Shown here: positions 59,202-64,000 of the stretch, in pieces | Layout of the letters: each line of letters begins with the position of its first letter | Position numbering within the stretch: position 1 is the stretch's first letter | Assembly (NCBI GenBank): GCA_947579665.1 | Contig: OX388345.1 | Location: forward strand, 33,323,849 to 33,387,848 | Source of the DNA: Sympetrum striolatum | Lineage: Eukaryota > Arthropoda > Insecta > Odonata > Libellulidae | Length of the DNA: 64,000 nucleotides | Direction of reading: 5' to 3' | Translations under genes and position numbers: made by a program | Notes under the pieces: model-generated | Told to the model about the DNA's origin: nothing | The model's database searches: none | What the model saw: the letters and a program-made list of their open reading frames with translations, nothing else

Positions 59202-59275
59202 TCTCGGATAGTCTAATGGATGACGTGCTCGCCTTTGGTGTAAGCGGCGCCGGGTTCCATCACCGATGGAGGCCC
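59202..59275 (+). mobile_element. Degenerate tRNA-like SINE head
   Basis: TCTCGGATAGTCTAATGGAT keeps a good A box (TAGTCTAATGG), then CTCGCCTTTGGTGTAAGCGG and a damaged B box (GGGTTCCATCACC). The layout and the CGCCTTTGGTG segment match the SINE heads at 17991 and 22693, but the body after the head differs, so this may be a sister subfamily. A GTAGTAAAA stretch near 59448 could be the remnant tail. No target duplication was found. Confidence 0.55.
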
Positions 59276-59885
59276 TCAATCGTCATTACCAGAATGGTGA
59301 TGAATATAGGTAGATATGTGATTCAAGAGGTATCAGATGCGGTGAAAGTAAGCCATTAATATATGTCGTTGGCATAAATGCGCAAATCACGTGTCTGCCA
59401 AACATTACTGGCTGGCTTTTGTGGTCCTACTTGGCATATATATGGGAGTAGTAAAACTAGTTTTACTTTACATTCGGCGCGTCCAGCTCTACTCATTTGA
59501 TTAATGTATATTTAAAATTCTTTTTCTATTTATTTATAAATATGATTATATTTGTATCCCTTCTCTAAGAAAACGAACCGTCAATAGAAGAAATCCAAGT
59601 ATTATCTTACAGCGACATTTCAACCCCTCGATAATAATAATATAATGAAACTTCTTTTTATTGGGGAGAGATAAAGACAAATAAGTCCCTTCTTAGGTCT
59701 AATATTTCGTCATATAAATTTTAAAGAAAGAGATTGATAAAAATACACTGAAGATGAAGTACACCACAGAAGGAAAACACCAGCAGGAAGGTGGTGTGAA
59801 TAACCAGCAAAAATTACGGATAGCTCAGTAAACTTTTACGGAGAAAGCCGTTTAAGATAGACCTGAAAGTTATTTGTATTTTATG
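59276..59885. other. Non-coding stretch
   Basis: Possible SINE body for the first 180 bp; nothing else is recognised. Confidence 0.25.
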
Positions 59886-60066
59886 ACCCCTGAAGACGGA
59901 GGCATTGCCTTTGAAAAACGCTTTGGGTATCTTAAAAGAGCGGCAATCCTTTCTCTCTCTCTCCGAAGACCGCGAAGTAAGAGGAGGAACGCCGACAAAG
60001 ACGGCTTTTGGAGATTTTAAACCTCTAATTCATTAACAGCAGTGATCCAATATTACTTTCTTTACA
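59886..60066 (+). mobile_element. Fold-back family F, internal module plus right arm (copy 6)
   Basis: It starts with the internal module (CCCCTGAAGACGGAGGCATT then GCTTTGGGTATCTTAAAAGA), a CT microsatellite, then the right arm: GAGGAACGCCGACAAAGACG, TTTTGGAGATTTTAAACC, AATTCATTAACAGCAG and TACTTTCTTTAC. The left arm is missing or unrecognisable. Confidence 0.65.
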
Positions 60067-61375
60067 TAGTGAAAATAAAACAATAGCGATAGATAGGATG
60101 AATTAGTAATAAATGGGAGCAAATAGCAAGAAATAGGAGCACTTTAAAGAGGAAGGAATTTCGGGCGACCTCGCCTCCAAGTTCAGCTATTTAAACGTAG
60201 ACGAAACGTACGACAGTATTTTCGAACTCTATATTCAGTCTAAACTTTGAAGATACGTGATTATTTTATAACATATTATTTTTTACGTCACAAACATGAT
60301 AAATAATGTTTTTCGGGACATGTTCGATGATAAACGATGAAATTGGCCTATCGCCCACAGAGCCCAGAGCGCCCACAAAGTACATAATCAGCAACTTCCG
60401 GTTTATCAGTATTTCATGAATAACTCCTAAACAATCAGTGATACAAAAGTATGTTTAATACAAAATTATAGTAAAATACATTTTATAAAACTTTTATTAA
60501 TAACAGTATATACCTAAATATCATATTTATGGAGATATTTTGCCAAAACGGAAATTTGCATCGAAGAATAAAGCTCGACTTCCGGTTAACTGATTTACTC
60601 AAAAAACTAATCAACTCTGACAGCACACACAACAGGGCTATACATGAAGTTTGGTGTTGATACAACTAATAGTTTTTACGTTAGAGCGCCCACTATCACA
60701 CACACACAGACATAATTCCGAAAATGGTCAAAACGTGTTCTAGGGACCCCAAAACATGTATTTCCGTTGAAATCTCGAAGTCGATCTTTTCATGAAAACA
60801 ATACTTTCTCTATGCTACGTATATGGAGAAAGTAATAATACAAATCCGCAAACATGTATAGCTTCAATTTGAATCTTGCGACAAAATCGCTCTTTAGCGG
60901 CACTCCCACCCCAAATAGCGGAGCGTGTGAACCGTCAACATTAGCCTACTCAACCGCAAGAGAGCACCTCTCGGAATGATTACCTTTCCTAACATAGAAT
61001 CCCACCTATTTGTGGCATATCTGAACGATTTCGGTGATGTTTTGGACAGGATGCGCATTAGAGGAAAGATACTGAGTATACGACCGGGTGAGAGGAGGGG
61101 AAGAGGAAGAGGCTGTGGCATTGCGGAATCACCATAGCAACGGAGGCCGAACGGAAATGGATCGGATACTTAGGGGTGGGGGTGAAATGCTCTCACTCGC
61201 TTAGTTTGAGGGGGAGTCGATGGAGGCGCTGGAAATTGCGTTAAGAGAGAAGTTTGAGGGAGAGAGGAAAATGGGAAAGTGACAGACGATATAGGGTCTA
61301 ACGAGAAAATATTATTGAGATGAGGATAGCCGAAAGGGGCTAACAATGAAAAATTGAAACATAAGACAGAATGGC
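60067..61375. other. Non-coding; GC-richer unique block 60.88-61.3 kb
   Basis: 60880-61300 is less AT-rich and holds an X-box-like half (ACCATAGCAAC at 61131-61141). The minus frame at 60894-61121 (75 codons) has no recognised similarity. A short CA run is at 60700. Confidence 0.3.
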
Positions 61376-61609
61376 TGGAAGGCTATCCGAAGACAGAAAC
61401 TTTATAAAAGATAAGAATGTATCGCTGAGGTAGGAGAGAGGTTCGAATTAATTTTCGGTGAAGGAAATATTGTCTGAGAAAACTGTGGGAGGGATTGTAA
61501 TATAAGTCTACATGGGTTTGAAAGCTATTCAAAGAAAGAAACTTCAAAAGCGAGAATGTATCAATGACGTAGGAAAGAGGTTCAAATTAATTTTTGGTGG
61601 AGGAAATCT
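61376..61609 (+). repeat. Diverged direct repeat, about 93-bp units
   Basis: 61376-61470 and 61518-61609 share GAAGGCTATCCGAAGACAG / GAAAGCTATTCAAAGAAAG, then GAATGTATC, TAGGAGAGAGGTTCGAATTA / TAGGAAAGAGGTTCAAATTA and TTTTCGGTGAAGGAAAT / TTTTTGGTGGAGGAAAT. Unit spacing is about 142 bp. No coding frame is maintained and the origin is unknown. Confidence 0.65.
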
Positions 61610-64000
61610 TAACATATTATTTCTCTACGCATGGTTTCTTTTCAGTTTAAATAGAAAAGACTGGATTGATATCTAGTTATACACAATAAGGTGTCAGAGC
61701 CAAGCTTTATTTGCGTTATGTATTTTCTTTATTCGCCGCATGTATAGTAAATTATCCGAACTCTGACGATAATTGAAGAAAAATCCTAATTAATGATTAA
61801 AAACTTTATATACATCTCGATTATCCATTTAATACTTTCCAATTAAAGCTATTAAAACACAACTATTCGCAATAAAATATTCATGGGGACTCAACTCTGA
61901 GAAAAATCACTTAGCTGAGCAATAACGCATCGTATTTTAAGTGGTTTCTTTACATTCCATCTATAAGTGAGACAAAATCTGCAAATATCTTTGTTGGTAA
62001 ATCAGAAGGAGTTTTCTTAAACTAAGGTAAAACTTATCTCTTGCTGAATTTTTAGTTTCATACTGATTCCACTTCTTCAAAAATAGGTAGGCTACTTCGG
62101 TGAAAGATTAAAAATATGAACCCTTACCTTTTTACTGTATCTCCCCTCTTCACTACGTCTCAAATACTATTTAATCTATTTCGAGAATTTTTCGTTTGAT
62201 ATACCCGTCGCAGGAATGGTATTCTTGAGATCTCGAATGTACTAGAAAAGAAATGACTGGAAACTTGCAACTCCGTTAAGACCTTAGGAAAAGCCAAAGA
62301 AACACATTTTTATATTTTGGTATATTTTTATGCGTAGACTCTTTCGCTCACTTTTTAGTACTAAAACATTCTCGGGAACCAGTCTCAAGAGTAACAAGTT
62401 TCTCCACTCTTACAAGAAACATAAAATCTTCAAATAAATAATTCTTCGTTCACTCCTAATAAGGATTCAGCTGGTATTTAAATCTTTAAGCCATGAAATG
62501 GCTTTGGTAACTGCTGAAATCACTTATTTCGGCCTAAATAAGATATAAATATCTATGAATAAAGGTATAAAAAACATCTCCCAATATATTAGGGTAATCT
62601 CTTGTTAACTCAATCGTCATCTGAGGAATTACTGCTGAGATGTAATGATAGGAATCCAGCAAAGATTTAATTTCTATCGCCAAAGAATCATCTGATAAAT
62701 GTAAATATGTATTTACACCATAAAAGTGGAAACAGTAAAATTGGAATTTTAGATAAGTTTTCGAACAGCCAATTTTAGGCATTAATAAGCTACTAAAGGA
62801 GGATTAAAGAATTTCGAAACCAAAGAAATCATATTACGCGCTGTGTATTATCATGAAGGGTTTAAACTTACTTGTAACCATAGATTTTGAAAGAATTAAT
62901 GCTTCTTCAAAGTAGAAGATCTCTCGAAGCTTTCAATGTGAGCATCAAATGTAAAACTTCTTTGCAAATTAATACAAAAACATGCAAATAATATATTTGT
63001 GTATGTATACTTAAATAATTACGTATATTCAGATAAAAACATATGCTTAGTGTATTCAACAACTTGTAGTATAATTTACTGACACAATCTACTATTGGGT
63101 TAAATGAAATTATATTATTTCCTTCCAAACAGGAAGTTCCGCTACGTGGTGAGGTCTTCGGGTAAATTGCTAAATATAAAACATGTTGAACTCATTAATT
63201 TTAGTTGTGCAAATAACTATTTCTGTTTCCGCAAATAAAAGTTACAACTTGGTTGAAGATATCTTCAGAAATGAATCATAACCATTACGGAAACGATGTT
63301 TCTTCTCTCTTTCCAAACAAACCTCAACCGTGAACAAACATAAAGGGTTTTCCGTTAATCTTCCAAAATGTATTCGAATCACTTTTCCACCTCCCATATT
63401 AGCTCTATAGCCAAATCAACCGTTGTCATAGCGACAGACCGCTTTCGAAATTCTGTATTTACTCTCTACCAAACGAATCGCGAGCACGAAAAATCCGGCG
63501 TTTCAATGCGGAACAAGATGCCATAGAATCATTTGAGCTGAAGGAATGAACCCGGGTTTGTTACGCGAGGCATTTTACCATAAAATTGGAGAGCTATCCA
63601 ACTATCCCTTATTTCCTCATGCGTGAAATATTGCTGCCTCGCAGTAAAATATTTCCGATTCAGTAATACCGTTTTTTTATATTAAAAAAACAAGCACGAA
63701 GGACCAAAATAATATTGGGTTGAATTCAACGAAAAATTTTCAATACTATTGTAATGTGTTCTTTCAGGTTTGTTACATTTTAGTTTCTAGGTTCGATTTT
63801 TATTAAAGACAAGAATTAGTACAAAGATACTAAAAGTATACATTTTCAGATAAATAAGTAGAAGGCATAAATGACCCTGGATCTAGAAAATGTTCCTAAA
63901 ACGCTGGAATGAGTTTTTTATCCGTAGATCTAATTATAAACGACAAAATGTGCTTACTATTTTTTATCATGGGCAATGAAAGTTTCTTCCGTATAAATGT
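61610..64000. other. Non-coding to window end; GC-richer part 63.3-63.65 kb
   Basis: Nothing assignable except an X-box-like sequence GTTGTCATAGCGAC at 63422-63435 within a less AT-rich unique block. The last 350 bp return to AT-rich sequence. Confidence 0.3.

Overview
This is a eukaryotic nuclear window with the composition of an animal genome. It is AT-rich, has no operons or long uninterrupted genes, and carries many degraded mobile elements. The element mix points to an arthropod, most likely an insect: a CR1/L2-like LINE with a hexamer tail, a tRNA-derived SINE with a (TAC)n tail, mariner-type relics with TA target sites, fold-back DNA elements and a Helitron-like end. No protein here identifies the species, so the host group is inference.

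Layout: 1-3413 holds a small candidate ORF, a fold-back MITE and copy 1 of a 1,414-bp segment containing a mariner-transposase relic and a tiny TIR element. 3414-9426 is mostly unassigned AT-rich DNA with one fold-back arm. 9427-10150 is a 5'-truncated LINE on the minus strand. 10151-24081 is non-coding with several fold-back elements, a second LINE remnant and two SINEs flanked by target-site duplications. 24082-36930 is largely unassigned but contains a GC-richer non-repetitive block near 30.2-30.8 kb and, at 31596-33009, copy 2 of the 1,414-bp segment; I saw one base difference between the copies. 38.4-40.8 kb holds a Helitron-like terminus, a tRNA-like stretch, a diverged tandem duplication (one unit interrupted by a SINE) and a short direct repeat.

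The best host-gene evidence is a pair of related minus-strand coding exons at 42316-42501 and 48600-48782. They encode about 61-62 residues with roughly half identical, each sits in a GC-rich block, and each ends in the same phase-0 splice donor after Met-Ile-Lys. They look like duplicated first exons, either alternative promoters of one gene or two tandem paralogues. The homologous start codon is ATG in the 48.6-kb copy but ACG in the 42.3-kb copy. I do not recognise the protein.

From 49.2 kb to the end the window is mostly unassigned, with one 149-codon ORF of doubtful reality, a degenerate tRNA-like SINE head, another fold-back copy, a diverged direct repeat and three X-box-like motifs across the window. 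No tRNA, rRNA, CRISPR or complete protein-coding gene can be supported.
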